From Hirschia sp964352025 (GTDB lineage: Bacteria; Pseudomonadota; Alphaproteobacteria; Caulobacterales; Hyphomonadaceae): a stretch of 64,000 nt of DNA. The first letter of the stretch is position 1. Each line of letters starts with the position of its first letter. Positions 36,158 through 44,496 of this stretch are shown one piece after another. The DNA is taken from NCBI GenBank assembly GCA_964352025.1, contig CAYGPZ010000001.1:62001-126000 (forward strand), in the 5' to 3' direction. The notes below the pieces were generated by a model, which was not told the DNA's origin, did no database searches, and worked only from the letters and a program-made list of their open reading frames with translations. A program made the position numbers and the translations under genes.

Positions 36158-36904
36158 GTGAAACTCGATTGTTATAAATTGCATGATTATACTCCTGATC
36201 TGGTTCCGGGACGGTCGCGTCGAGACTGGATGGATGAATTTACAGATCGTCATCCATATCGGTGCTTGCCTTTGACCATGGCTAATTCAACGGGATGGGA
36301 GATTTTGTGTCAGGCAGGACTAACTATTGAGTGGGATGGTGGACCTAAAGCTGAGAATATAAAAATAACTTCGGATGAAGAATGGCCGCCTGTTGAAAAT
36401 ATGGCGGATAGCCATTTCCGCGAAGGTATTTTGACATTTCATACGGGTTATTTATTTCGCACTCCACCAGGGTGGGGCGTTTGGGTTCAAGGGCCGCCCA
36501 ATGCGCCAAAAGATGGGATTTACCCTCTCTCTGGACTTGTAGAGACTGATTGGCTTCCATTTCCTTTTACAATGAATTGGAGATTCACGCGGCCTGGGAA
36601 AGTCAGGTTTGAAAAAGGGGAGGCGTTTGCTTTCCTAAATCTGATTGAACATAATCGCATGGAGGAAGTAGAGCCAACATTGCGAATGTTAGAAAACAAC
36701 ACTTTTTTGAAGCAGGAATATGAGGAATGGGCGAAGTCTCGAGGGAATTTCATAAATCGCCTAAGTGTTGGTGAAACGGGCGCGTTGAGAGAGAAGTGGC
36801 AGCGACATTATATGAGAGGTGAAAAGCAGTCAGGCGAAGCGGCGGATACGCACGTTACGAAAAGACGGATGAAAACACCAAAGCCACCTTTGCCGGGTCT
36901 GTGA
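36158..36904 (+). CDS. DUF6065 family protein
   Basis: A 248-residue protein starting with GTG at 36158. The text PGRSRRDWMDEFTDRHPYRCLPLTMANSTGWEI matches DUF6065, proteins of unknown function found in proteobacteria and phage-like contexts. It has no signal peptide or membrane segment. RTPPGWGVWVQGPPN and FPFTMNWRFTRPGKVRFEKGEAF suggest a compact beta-rich domain. It is the last chromosomal gene before tRNA-Gly and the island. Confidence 0.75.
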   Translation: MKLDCYKLHDYTPDLVPGRSRRDWMDEFTDRHPYRCLPLTMANSTGWEILCQAGLTIEWDGGPKAENIKITSDEEWPPVENMADSHFREGILTFHTGYLFRTPPGWGVWVQGPPNAPKDGIYPLSGLVETDWLPFPFTMNWRFTRPGKVRFEKGEAFAFLNLIEHNRMEEVEPTLRMLENNTFLKQEYEEWAKSRGNFINRLSVGETGALREKWQRHYMRGEKQSGEAADTHVTKRRMKTPKPPLPGL

Positions 36905-37007
36905 AAAAACTAAAAAATTCTGCGATTCATTGAATTTTTTACTTGCAAGAATTTCTGCAATGCTGTTTAACAGCGCCTCCAACGCATTGACGTTGGCCAT
37001 ATCGGAT

Positions 37008-37082
37008 GCGGGTGTAGCTCAGGGGTAGAGCGTTACCTTGCCAAGGTAAATGTCGAGAGTTCGAATCTCTTCACCCGCTCCA
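37008..37082 (+). tRNA. tRNA-Gly (GCC anticodon), CCA encoded
   Basis: A complete cloverleaf: 7-bp acceptor GCGGGTG/CACCCGC, D-arm with AGCTCAGGGGTAGAGC, anticodon arm TTACCTTGCCAAGGTAA with GCC, and T-arm GAGAGTTCGAATCTCT. Discriminator T and CCA are encoded. Its 3' end is the insertion site of the island that follows; a one-mismatch 13-base copy of the end is found at 59490. Confidence 0.97.
37070..37082 (+). repeat. attL core: 3' end of tRNA-Gly
   Basis: TTCACCCGCTCCA; matched at 12 of 13 bases by TTCGCCCGCTCCA at 59490-59502, in the same orientation. The pair marks the likely ends of the island. Confidence 0.65.
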
Positions 37083-37161
37083 ATTTCAATTTATAAAACA
37101 CCCATATTATCAAAGATATAGGAGATTCTCATCCTCTATTGTCTTGCGGCTCGCCCAAATT

Positions 37162-37197
37162 CGTGCCACAAAACGGGCCTCAAAACGTGACACAGAG
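37162..37197 (+). repeat. Triple 12-bp repeat, probable integrase arm-type sites (left)
   Basis: Three adjacent 12-mers related to CGTGCCACAAAA begin at 37162, 37174 and 37186, directly before the integrase start. A matching triplet in the same orientation lies at 59395-59430 near the other end of the island. Confidence 0.6.
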
Positions 37198-37203
37198 GTC
37201 GAT

Positions 37204-38589
37204 TTGAAGCCGAACCAGTTCCTGCGATATCGTGATCATCACTGGCATTATAAGCGGCGCGTCCCCACCCGTTATGCGGCCTACGATGACCGCGGCGTGA
37301 TCCGGTTCTCACTGAAGACCGACAGCCTCGATATTGCCAGGATCCGTCGAGATGCGCAGGTTCAAGCAGACGATCTGTATTGGGCGTCCCTTGTCGGTAT
37401 CGAACGTGACCCATCGGATTTAGGACTTCAGCGTCAACGAGCGGTTGCTCAAAACCGATATAGAGCGGCGACGCTCAGGGCGCTTGCTCGCGGTTTCACT
37501 TATGCCACTGCCGATGACCTTGCGGATCGCGCTGACATCACAGAGATCGTCGAACGCTTTCGTGCCGTGGATGCAAAAGACACCGGCAAAAAGAGCGCCG
37601 GCGAGCAAGCAGAGGCCGAAGCGCTCCTGGGCGGACTGGAAGCACCGCCTTTGCGGATTTCCGATGCATTTGATCTCTACTGTGAAGAGATCGCTATTGA
37701 TGAGCTCTTGTCGAAGTCGGAGTCGCAAAAGCGCCTTTGGCGCAAGACCAAGCAGCGTGGTGTCCAGTATCTTATTGATTTGATTGGGGACCGCCCCATC
37801 GCCGCCATCACCCGCCAAGATGCGATCAGCTATTACAATTGGTGGAAAGATCGTCTCATTCCGCAAGACGGGAAAGATGCGCTCAGCCCTAACACCGCAA
37901 ATCGAGATATCGGAAATGTCCGGTTGCTCTATGAAGCGTATTTCAAACACATTGGTGAGGAAGACAGGTCAAACCCCTTCCGAAACCTGTCGTTCAAATC
38001 GAAGAAGGTCAAAGGTGAGGTTCTGCCGTTCGAGGATGACTGGGTCCGCTCACGCATTCTTGTGCCTGGGCTTTTCGCTGGCATCAATGATGAGGCCTGG
38101 CATATCGCTTACGCCCTTATCGAGACAGGCTGTCGCCCTGGTGAGATCGGCAATCTCGTCGAAGAAGACATTCTCTTGGACCACGAAGTTCCGCACATCC
38201 GAATACGGCCGAAGAAAAACAGAGAGATCAAAACGGCCGCGTCTGTTCGTGAAATCCCTTTGATTGGCGTCTCGCTAGAGGCGATGAAAGGGTTTCCGCA
38301 CGGTTTTCCTCGGTATCGGGATAAACCAGATCTGCTGTCTGCAAATCTGATGAAAGCATTCACTGTGCGGCGGCTGTTCCCCACGCCGAAGCATAAGATT
38401 TACTCCTTCCGGCACTCCTTCGAAAAGCGCATGCTGGAGGCTGGCATCGATCATGATCTGCGATTGACGCTAATGGGGCATTCGAACAAACGCCCTGCTT
38501 ATGGAGATGGTGGATCGTTGAGCTTTAGGCGGAATGAGCTCTTGAAGATTGCTCACCCTGTTCCTGATGGACTGTTCTCAGCGCCTTAA
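37204..38589 (+). CDS. Tyrosine recombinase, DUF6538-type site-specific integrase
   Basis: The N-terminal part (FLRYRDHHWHYKRRVPTRYAA) is DUF6538-like and probably binds the arm sites. The catalytic domain shows the first arginine in ETGCRPGEIG, a lysine in the beta-hairpin (RPKKNREIKTA), YSFRHSF with the second arginine, GHSNK, and the nucleophilic tyrosine in RPAYGDGG. The usual HxxR histidine is tyrosine (YSFR), as in other members. I use TTG 37204, preceded by AGAGG at good spacing; the longer frame from 37144 would be translated through the arm repeats. It lies just after tRNA-Gly, so it belongs to the island. Confidence 0.92.
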   Translation: MKPNQFLRYRDHHWHYKRRVPTRYAAYDDRGVIRFSLKTDSLDIARIRRDAQVQADDLYWASLVGIERDPSDLGLQRQRAVAQNRYRAATLRALARGFTYATADDLADRADITEIVERFRAVDAKDTGKKSAGEQAEAEALLGGLEAPPLRISDAFDLYCEEIAIDELLSKSESQKRLWRKTKQRGVQYLIDLIGDRPIAAITRQDAISYYNWWKDRLIPQDGKDALSPNTANRDIGNVRLLYEAYFKHIGEEDRSNPFRNLSFKSKKVKGEVLPFEDDWVRSRILVPGLFAGINDEAWHIAYALIETGCRPGEIGNLVEEDILLDHEVPHIRIRPKKNREIKTAASVREIPLIGVSLEAMKGFPHGFPRYRDKPDLLSANLMKAFTVRRLFPTPKHKIYSFRHSFEKRMLEAGIDHDLRLTLMGHSNKRPAYGDGGSLSFRRNELLKIAHPVPDGLFSAP

Positions 38590-38761
38590 CCGTCGGAAGC
38601 CTCTGCCCCAAATGTACGTTCAGTCTGGCTTCGCGCGACCGCCTGTCGCTAAGTTCGCGCTCGAGGCGTTCGAACAGTGGCCAATAGGCATCGCCATACC
38701 GATCTACAATCCGGGCGGCGCTACGGAGCGCATTTTCAATTTCACAACTCGTCGGCGGCAT
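38525..38761 (-). CDS. Small conserved protein convergent with the integrase
   Basis: A helix-rich protein of 78 residues from the ATG at 38761 (an open frame reaches 38833). IENALRSAARIVDRYGDAYWPLFERLERELSDRRSREARL resembles small proteins often encoded beside integrases in alphaproteobacterial islands. Function unknown; it may be an excision or regulatory helper, but nothing in the sequence proves it. Its last 65 bases overlap the 3' end of the integrase gene on the other strand. Confidence 0.6.
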   Translation of the reverse strand: MPPTSCEIENALRSAARIVDRYGDAYWPLFERLERELSDRRSREARLNVHLGQRLPTVKALRTVHQEQGEQSSRAHSA

Positions 38762-38966
38762 ACCGACAAATATCGTACCTTTAGCTATGCAGCGGTATCT
38801 CGTTTTAGCGGCAATGTTCGCAAGTTTTAGCAAGGAGTCGGGAAATCGCCTAACTCAAACTGGATTGTTGCCAACTGCAAAAGGCCTATTTGCGCAGATT
38901 GAAAACTGGCTTCGATAGTGGGTAACAAGGCCGTTTGATTGCTAGCATCGACAATTTCTTGGAATT

Positions 38967-39677
38967 CTACGGTAGAGGTGATGCACGCTTCGCATCGAGA
39001 TAGATTGAGCTTTGCACATGGAGTTGATCGTTCATTTTGATGACCCGCGGGTTTCCGGTAGGCACTTCAATACTCATAATCTCATCCGGTGAAACGCGAA
39101 ACAGGACCTTGATGAGCGCACGAAGCGAGTTTCCATGTGCCGAGATAATCACACTTTCTTTTTTCTTCAGAAGAGGAGCGATGTTGTTCTCGTAATAAGG
39201 AATCACGCGATCCGAAGTCGTCTTCAAGCTCTCGCTGAATGGTAAGCTATCATTTGCATTCTGGTATTGACGATCATGATTTGGATTGAACGCATTTCCC
39301 TCTGTGATTGGGGGAGGCAGAACATCGAAGCTTCTACGCCACAGTCTTACGCGTTCATCGCCAAACCGCTTAGCCGTGTCTGCTTTATTGAGCCCTGTAA
39401 GGTCGCCGTAGTGCCGTTCATTTAGGCGCCAATCTTTGGAAACGGGAATCCACAGCCTGTCTGTTTCCTCTAACACGATATTCAACGTACTGACGGCCCG
39501 CTTTAGGGTGGAAACAAACCCATGGGCAAAATCTATGTTACTCTCGGCGAGGAGCGCACCAGAACGTTTAGCCTCCTCGCGTCCACGATCAGAGAGTTCA
39601 ACATCCGCCCAGCCGGTGAATCGGTTCTCCGCGTTCCAAACGCTTTGCCCGTGACGGAGCAGCACCAATGCTACCAT
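38967..39677 (-). CDS. gpmA: 2,3-bisphosphoglycerate-dependent phosphoglycerate mutase
   Basis: A 236-residue histidine phosphatase-superfamily enzyme interconverting 3- and 2-phosphoglycerate. LVLLRHGQSVWNAENRFTGW carries the phospho-histidine, LNERHYGDLTGLNKADTA the acid residue and substrate loop, and VIISAHGNSLRALIKVL the second histidine. It is the last gene of the minus-strand unit beginning near 44308, 28 bp after acs. An accessory copy of a glycolytic gene in a catabolic island is unusual; coupling with the hydroxyacid dehydrogenase via glycerate is conceivable. Confidence 0.93.
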   Translation of the reverse strand: MVALVLLRHGQSVWNAENRFTGWADVELSDRGREEAKRSGALLAESNIDFAHGFVSTLKRAVSTLNIVLEETDRLWIPVSKDWRLNERHYGDLTGLNKADTAKRFGDERVRLWRRSFDVLPPPITEGNAFNPNHDRQYQNANDSLPFSESLKTTSDRVIPYYENNIAPLLKKKESVIISAHGNSLRALIKVLFRVSPDEIMSIEVPTGNPRVIKMNDQLHVQSSIYLDAKRASPLP

Positions 39678-39705
39678 TGGAATTCCCCCCTTCTGCTGCG
39701 CTCTT

Positions 39706-41649
39706 TCATCGATGTGACCGATTATTGATTAGATCATCCACGACTGACGGATCAGCTAGTGTTGACGTATCGCCAAGATTGGAAAATTCATTCTCGGCAA
39801 TCTTGCGGAGGATTCGCCGCATGATTTTTCCCGAACGAGTTTTCGGCAAACCAGGCGCCCACTGAATAATATCAGGACTGGCGATTGGACCAATTTCTCG
39901 ACGCACGTGCGAGATGAGTTCCTTCTGCAAATCAGCAGATGACACTAGCCCGGCGCGTAATGTCACATACGCATAAATGCCTTGTCCTTTGATGTCATGC
40001 GGGTAGCCGACGACTGCGGCCTCAGCTACGGCCTCGTGTGCTACAAGCGCGCTTTCCACTTCCGCCGTTCCCATACGATGGCCAGACACGTTTATCACAT
40101 CGTCGACGCGACCAGTTATCCAATAGGTTCCATCTGCATCGCGTCTCGCGCCATCGCCTGTAAAATATGCACCTGGATAGGTCGTAAAGTACGTCTCAAT
40201 GAACCGATCGTGGTCTCCATATACTGTTCTCATTTGTCCAGGCCATGAACTTGTAAGAACTAAATTTCCTTCTGTTTCGCCCTCAAGCGTTGTACCGTCT
40301 GCATCAACGAGCGCGGGCGTGACGCCGAAGAATGGGCGCGATGCGGCTCCTGGCTTCATAGGACCCGTATTGGGTAACGGTGCCAACATGCAGCCACCTG
40401 TTTCGGTTTGCCACCAGGTATCCACGATTGGGCAGCGGCTATCGCCCACGACTTGATAATACCATTCCCATGCTTCTGGATTGATCGGTTCTCCTACCGA
40501 ACCTAACAGTCTCAGCGACCCTCGATCCGCAGCTTTCACAGGTTCATCCCCTTCGCGCATCAACGCACGAATTGCTGTCGGGGCGGTATAGAAAACGCTC
40601 ACTTGGTATTTGTCGCATACCTGCCAGAAGCGACTTGCGTCAGGATAGGTGGGCACGCCTTCGAACATAACTGTCGTTGTTCCATTCGCCAGCGGTCCAT
40701 AAACGATATAACTATGACCCGTGACCCATCCCACATCAGCAGTACACCAATAGATATCATCTTCCTTTAGATCGAAAGCGTGTTCATGGGTCAGCGACGC
40801 CCAGACCATATAGCCACCCGTTGTGTGGAGAACCCCTTTTGGTTTTCCCGTCGAGCCTGAGGTATAGAGAATAAAGAGAGGATCTTCCGCTCCCATTGGC
40901 TCAGCCGGGCATATATCAGAAACACCCTTTGCTTCCTCATGAAGCCAGAAGTCGCGACCATTCTCCATGTTTATGGAACCGGCATGATGCTGAACGACGA
41001 GGACAGACGAAACAAGATCACCACAAAGAGCAAGCGCCTCGTCGACGTTCGCCTTTATTGGAATGATGCGTCCGCCCCGGACCCCTTCGTCTGCCGTAAT
41101 GATATACTCGCTTTCACAGTCTTTGATCCGCCCAGCGAGCGCCTCGGGTGAAAAACCACCAAAAACGACAGAGTGTACGGCACCAATACGCGCGCAAGCG
41201 AGCATCGCATAGGCGGCTTCGACAATCATTGGCATATAGATTGTGACCCGGTCCCCCTTCTTAACTCCAAGAGCTTTCAAGACATTTGCGAAGCGGCAAA
41301 CCGCAGTGTGTGCTTCACGAAAGGTCACGATCTGGCTGTCACCGGGCTCGTCGCCTTCCCAGACAATTGCAGGCTTATTGCCCCGCGTCTCGAGGTGACG
41401 ATCAAGACAATTGGTGCATGCGTTCAAGACACCGTCTTCATACCAAGAAATTCGGAAATCCTGCTTGTTGAACGAACAATTGGAAGCGATCGTGTAGGGA
41501 GTAATCCAATCAATTCGGCAACCTTGTTCAAGCCAGAATTCCTCAGCGTCTTCCAGAGATTTGGCATAAGTTTCAGAGTAACTCTGAGGCGTTAGGTTGG
41601 CAGACAAAGCGAAATTGTCGCTGGTTTCGTACTTTATCTCTTCTGTCAC
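39706..41649 (-). CDS. acs: Acetyl-CoA synthetase
   Basis: A 647-residue AMP-forming ligase. YTSGSTGKPKGVLHTTGGY is the P-loop, WWQTETGG the adenine motif, YFTGDGARRDADGTYWITGRVDDVINVSGHR the hinge region, and KTRSGKIMRRILRKIA the lysine regulated by acetylation. The start is GTG 41649, overlapping the MFS stop as GTGA; the much longer open frame to 42195 is a shadow of the transporter. It turns acetate or propionate into the CoA ester and would finish degradation of a C2/C3 product of this cluster. Confidence 0.95.
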   Translation of the reverse strand: MTEEIKYETSDNFALSANLTPQSYSETYAKSLEDAEEFWLEQGCRIDWITPYTIASNCSFNKQDFRISWYEDGVLNACTNCLDRHLETRGNKPAIVWEGDEPGDSQIVTFREAHTAVCRFANVLKALGVKKGDRVTIYMPMIVEAAYAMLACARIGAVHSVVFGGFSPEALAGRIKDCESEYIITADEGVRGGRIIPIKANVDEALALCGDLVSSVLVVQHHAGSINMENGRDFWLHEEAKGVSDICPAEPMGAEDPLFILYTSGSTGKPKGVLHTTGGYMVWASLTHEHAFDLKEDDIYWCTADVGWVTGHSYIVYGPLANGTTTVMFEGVPTYPDASRFWQVCDKYQVSVFYTAPTAIRALMREGDEPVKAADRGSLRLLGSVGEPINPEAWEWYYQVVGDSRCPIVDTWWQTETGGCMLAPLPNTGPMKPGAASRPFFGVTPALVDADGTTLEGETEGNLVLTSSWPGQMRTVYGDHDRFIETYFTTYPGAYFTGDGARRDADGTYWITGRVDDVINVSGHRMGTAEVESALVAHEAVAEAAVVGYPHDIKGQGIYAYVTLRAGLVSSADLQKELISHVRREIGPIASPDIIQWAPGLPKTRSGKIMRRILRKIAENEFSNLGDTSTLADPSVVDDLINNRSHR

Positions 41650-42920
41650 CGGCTCAGCTCCATAGGCTTGGGGCCGAGCACCGCGAACATGACGCTTGAA
41701 AACAGTACTGCTCCGGAGAGCACCCAAAGCCCGGTTGTATAGGTCCCGGATCGCTCGAAAATGGTCGCCATCATGATCGGACCGATAGACCCACCGAGTT
41801 GGAACGCACCATAGGTAACCCCATAAATCCGTCCATAGGACTTCATCCCGAAATATCGGCTGATGAAGTAGGACATGAAGTCGAACTCTGCGCCAATCCC
41901 GAAACCAATGAGTCCGATCGCGATGAAGAGCATCGGGCCTGTGATGCCGGCGGCAATCATCGCGACGCCGAGGCTGGATATTGCTAAGCACCCGAAGGCA
42001 ACCAGCGGCGCAGCAAATCGGTCCAGCAGATAGCCCGCGACGACGCGGCCGAAAATCAAAAAGACGCCTATCAGAGACAGCGCACGTGCGGCAACATCCG
42101 GAGCAACGCCGCGATCGCTCAACATCGGGGCCAGATGTACGGCCATGCCCATGGTAAACATGCCAAGTAAGAGAAACGCTGCCGCGAGCACCCAAAAACT
42201 ACGGGTCATCAAGGCGGCTCTTACTGTTATGCCGGAAATTGGTGTTGCATTGTTGTTACCTGTTTCGCGACCGTCTGGGTTCTCTCCCAGGTCTGATGGA
42301 TTGTTCACCAGAAACAGTGCCGCAATGGGCAGGACAAAGAGTATTGCCAATCCTGAAATCGTGAAAAATGCTGCGCGCCAACCAAACTCTGTGATGATTG
42401 CCTGCGTGATTGGCGGGAGAATTGCCCCACCAATACCTACTCCAGCAAGAGCGATGCCCAGCGCTAGTCCGCGCTGACGGTCAAACCAAGCGACAACGAA
42501 CCGGGTGAATGTTGCTGGTAATGTTCCTGCCGCAGTAAACGGTAAGAGTAAGAAAAGTGCATAAAAAACCCATATTTCGCCTGTGATGAAGCCCATTGCA
42601 GCGACAGTGGCCGCGAACGCGATGATTGATGGGAGGAGTGTGTTGCGAGCGCCAAATCGATCGAGCGCTAATCCAGCGAGCGGTGCAGCGACGATCACCA
42701 ACAAATTACCCAAAGAAAATGCGCCGGTAATCTGCGTTCGTGTCCATCCAAATTCTTCAGCCAACGGCTGGATGAAAAGACCGAACGCGTAAGCTACAAA
42801 AGTCGAATAGCAGACGACCAACCCGATCATGCAAGCGAAGACGATCCACCAACCATAGAAAAGACCGGTTCCATTGAGCGTACGGGCAGCTATGGGAACA
42901 GTCGCAGGTGCGTTACTCAT
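41646..42920 (-). CDS. MFS transporter, monocarboxylate/oxalate-formate type
   Basis: A 424-residue protein with twelve predicted membrane segments. YGWWIVFACMIGLVVCYSTFVAYAFGLFIQPLAEEFGWTRTQI opens like the MCT/OFA branch of the major facilitator superfamily, and FGARNTLLPSI and SYGRIYGVTYGAFQLGGSIGPI follow the branch pattern. It likely imports an organic acid. The ATG at 42920 overlaps the upstream dehydrogenase by 8 bp; a longer frame to 43085 lies inside that gene. Translationally linked to both neighbours. Confidence 0.88.
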   Translation of the reverse strand: MSNAPATVPIAARTLNGTGLFYGWWIVFACMIGLVVCYSTFVAYAFGLFIQPLAEEFGWTRTQITGAFSLGNLLVIVAAPLAGLALDRFGARNTLLPSIIAFAATVAAMGFITGEIWVFYALFLLLPFTAAGTLPATFTRFVVAWFDRQRGLALGIALAGVGIGGAILPPITQAIITEFGWRAAFFTISGLAILFVLPIAALFLVNNPSDLGENPDGRETGNNNATPISGITVRAALMTRSFWVLAAAFLLLGMFTMGMAVHLAPMLSDRGVAPDVAARALSLIGVFLIFGRVVAGYLLDRFAAPLVAFGCLAISSLGVAMIAAGITGPMLFIAIGLIGFGIGAEFDFMSYFISRYFGMKSYGRIYGVTYGAFQLGGSIGPIMMATIFERSGTYTTGLWVLSGAVLFSSVMFAVLGPKPMELSR

Positions 42921-43812
42921 CGCCGTCCCCGCTGATTTCTTCGCCGCACATCTTTTCCAGAAGACGCACCGCTTCCGTATGATCCGCGCCTGGCCCAAGA
43001 AGCGATTGTGCGGCCGCGGCCAACTCTCTTGTGATGGCACTGGAAGGGGTGGCCGTTTTCGTGGCTTTAGCCAAGTCCAATGCAATGCTGAGGTCTTTGA
43101 CCATTAGGTCCAGTGAAAAGCCGCTATCAAAAGACCGGGTAAGAACGAAATTGGGAAACTTGTTTTTGGTAGAATTGTTCATTCCAGATGAGGCATTAAG
43201 GGCGTCGAGCATAGTAGCCGGGTCAAGTCCGAAGCGTTGACCCACAAGCAATACTTCGGCTGCTGCGATGAGACCTGATGCTGATAGCAGATTGTTCAAC
43301 GCTTTGAGTGCGTGTGCCGACGCGAGAGCACCTGTATTGGTGACGGACGACCCCATAATTTCTAAGAGCGGCATCACCCGTTTTACGGATGAGGCCTCTC
43401 CACCGACCATTATTGCCAACGACCCTGTTTCTGCCCGTGCAACGCCGCCAGAAACAGGTGCATCGACCATTTTTCGACCCGCCGCCTTCAGCCTCGCGCC
43501 TACTTTTTCGGTCTCAACAGGGTGGGATGAGCCCATATCGATGAGGATCGCATCTTGCGACATATGACTTAGAATGCCGTCGTCTGAGAATACCACGTTC
43601 TCCACCACGGCACTGTTGGGGAGCATCGTAATGATCGCATCGGCGACTTTTGTTGCCTCTGCAATCGTGCCTGCTGATTTGGCTCCAGCGTCAGCAAGGC
43701 TTTCAACAGCAATTTCATTTTTATCAAACACAGTAAGCTGCATGCCTGCATTTAGAAGTTGATGCGCCATCGGAGCACCCATTTGGCCGAGGCCGATAAA
43801 ACTGACTTTCAT
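42913..43812 (-). CDS. NAD(P)-dependent beta/gamma-hydroxyacid dehydrogenase (3-hydroxyisobutyrate dehydrogenase family)
   Basis: A 299-residue protein. VSFIGLGQMGAPMAHQLLNAG is the Rossmann motif, DAPVSGGVARAETGSLAIMVGG the substrate-binding block, and ALKALNNLLSASGLIAAAEVL carries the catalytic lysine with the NN pair. The family covers 3-hydroxyisobutyrate, tartronate-semialdehyde, 4-hydroxybutyrate and related substrates. With a semialdehyde dehydrogenase on the other side of the cluster, oxidation of an omega-hydroxy acid to a semialdehyde is the simplest reading (inference). Confidence 0.9.
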   Translation of the reverse strand: MKVSFIGLGQMGAPMAHQLLNAGMQLTVFDKNEIAVESLADAGAKSAGTIAEATKVADAIITMLPNSAVVENVVFSDDGILSHMSQDAILIDMGSSHPVETEKVGARLKAAGRKMVDAPVSGGVARAETGSLAIMVGGEASSVKRVMPLLEIMGSSVTNTGALASAHALKALNNLLSASGLIAAAEVLLVGQRFGLDPATMLDALNASSGMNNSTKNKFPNFVLTRSFDSGFSLDLMVKDLSIALDLAKATKTATPSSAITRELAAAAQSLLGPGADHTEAVRLLEKMCGEEISGDGDE

Positions 43813-43861
43813 GAAAATCTCTTTCGACGGGCAAGTAAGTCCCGCGCGCCTTGAGCGGCTA

Positions 43862-44308
43862 TTATAGTTGATCTAGTTCTTTGAGGGTTTGGGTAACAAT
43901 TCTAAGTGCGGAGAGGCCTGCAGGTGCTCCCGCATATATTGTTGCCTGTAGGACGACTTCTCGAATTTCTTCAGGCGTGCAGCCATTGTTCACCGCACCT
44001 TTGACGTGAACCGACAATTCGTGGGATTGCGACATGGCGGTGAGCATGCCGATATTTATCAGGCTGCGCGTTTTCAGGGGGATTTGAGGACGGTTCCAGA
44101 CATCCCCCCAGCAATACTTTGTAATCATCTCCTGCATCGGCAGCGTGAACGGATCCGCATTTGCCATAGACTTGTCGACATGCGCATCGCCCAGAACTTG
44201 CCGGCGCCTCTGTTCGCCCGCCGCGAGCAATTCATGCCCCGTCAAGTCATTTGTTGCGTCCTCCTCGGCGCTTCTCGTGCCCTTTGGCGTGTGGTCGGGG
44301 TGCTGCAT
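43862..44308 (-). CDS. Carboxymuconolactone decarboxylase family protein (PcaC-like)
   Basis: A 148-residue CMD/AhpD-fold protein. FTLPMQEMITKYCWGDVWNRPQIPLKTRSLINIGMLTAM and HVKGAVNNGCTPEEIREVVLQATIYAGAPAGLSAL are the PcaC signature. PcaC decarboxylates gamma-carboxymuconolactone, but many relatives act on other substrates. No other protocatechuate genes are present, so the true reaction is open. The ATG at 44308 is the first base triplet of an 84-bp tandem duplication; the frame stays open through both copies, so 28- or 56-residue longer forms are possible. GGAG precedes the chosen start. Confidence 0.85.
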   Translation of the reverse strand: MQHPDHTPKGTRSAEEDATNDLTGHELLAAGEQRRRQVLGDAHVDKSMANADPFTLPMQEMITKYCWGDVWNRPQIPLKTRSLINIGMLTAMSQSHELSVHVKGAVNNGCTPEEIREVVLQATIYAGAPAGLSALRIVTQTLKELDQL

Positions 44309-44389
44309 AATTTGTCTCCAAAGCGGTTTTGTGTTCCCTCTCTGAAAACTGTAACACATTGAATGACCGTAATACAATCCTATAATTTT
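44306..44389. repeat. 84-bp tandem duplication, copy 1
   Basis: Copy 1 of an 84-bp unit; copy 2 follows without a gap at 44390-44473 and differs at a single base (T versus C in the GGTTTTG/GGTCTTG stretch). The unit holds the ribosome site and start of the CMD gene on the minus strand and a complete promoter on the plus strand. Confidence 0.97.
44359..44386 (+). promoter_or_regulatory. Sigma-70 promoter with operator-like box, copy 1
   Basis: TTGAAT, 16-bp spacer, perfect TATAAT. The box CCGTAATACAA (44367-44377) lies inside the spacer, where a bound protein would block RNA polymerase. Confidence 0.6.
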
Positions 44390-44473
44390 CATAATTTGTC
44401 TCCAAAGCGGTCTTGTGTTCCCTCTCTGAAAACTGTAACACATTGAATGACCGTAATACAATCCTATAATTTT
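44390..44473. repeat. 84-bp tandem duplication, copy 2
   Basis: Second copy of the unit. Its length, 28 codons, keeps the minus-strand frame of the CMD gene open. Confidence 0.97.
44443..44470 (+). promoter_or_regulatory. Sigma-70 promoter with operator-like box, copy 2
   Basis: The same promoter repeated 84 bp further on (box at 44451-44461). Its start site would fall near 44477, 20 bp before the serine hydrolase start, so this copy is the functional one for that gene. Confidence 0.65.
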
Positions 44474-44496
44474 GATGACGTTAGAGATATTCGAAA

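Noticed and set aside
38549..38830. Plus-strand open frame after the integrase
   Set aside because: It has no family-like text, whereas the minus-strand frame at the same place has a coherent conserved-looking helix-rich sequence.
41650..42195. N-terminal extension of the acetyl-CoA synthetase frame
   Set aside because: The extra 182 residues are arginine- and tryptophan-rich nonsense antiparallel in character to no family and lie wholly inside the MFS gene; GTG 41649 gives the normal Acs length.
44306..44473. Tandem repeat considered as a CRISPR or phage-defence repeat array
   Set aside because: Only two contiguous copies without spacers; it carries a promoter and a start codon and is best explained as a segmental duplication.
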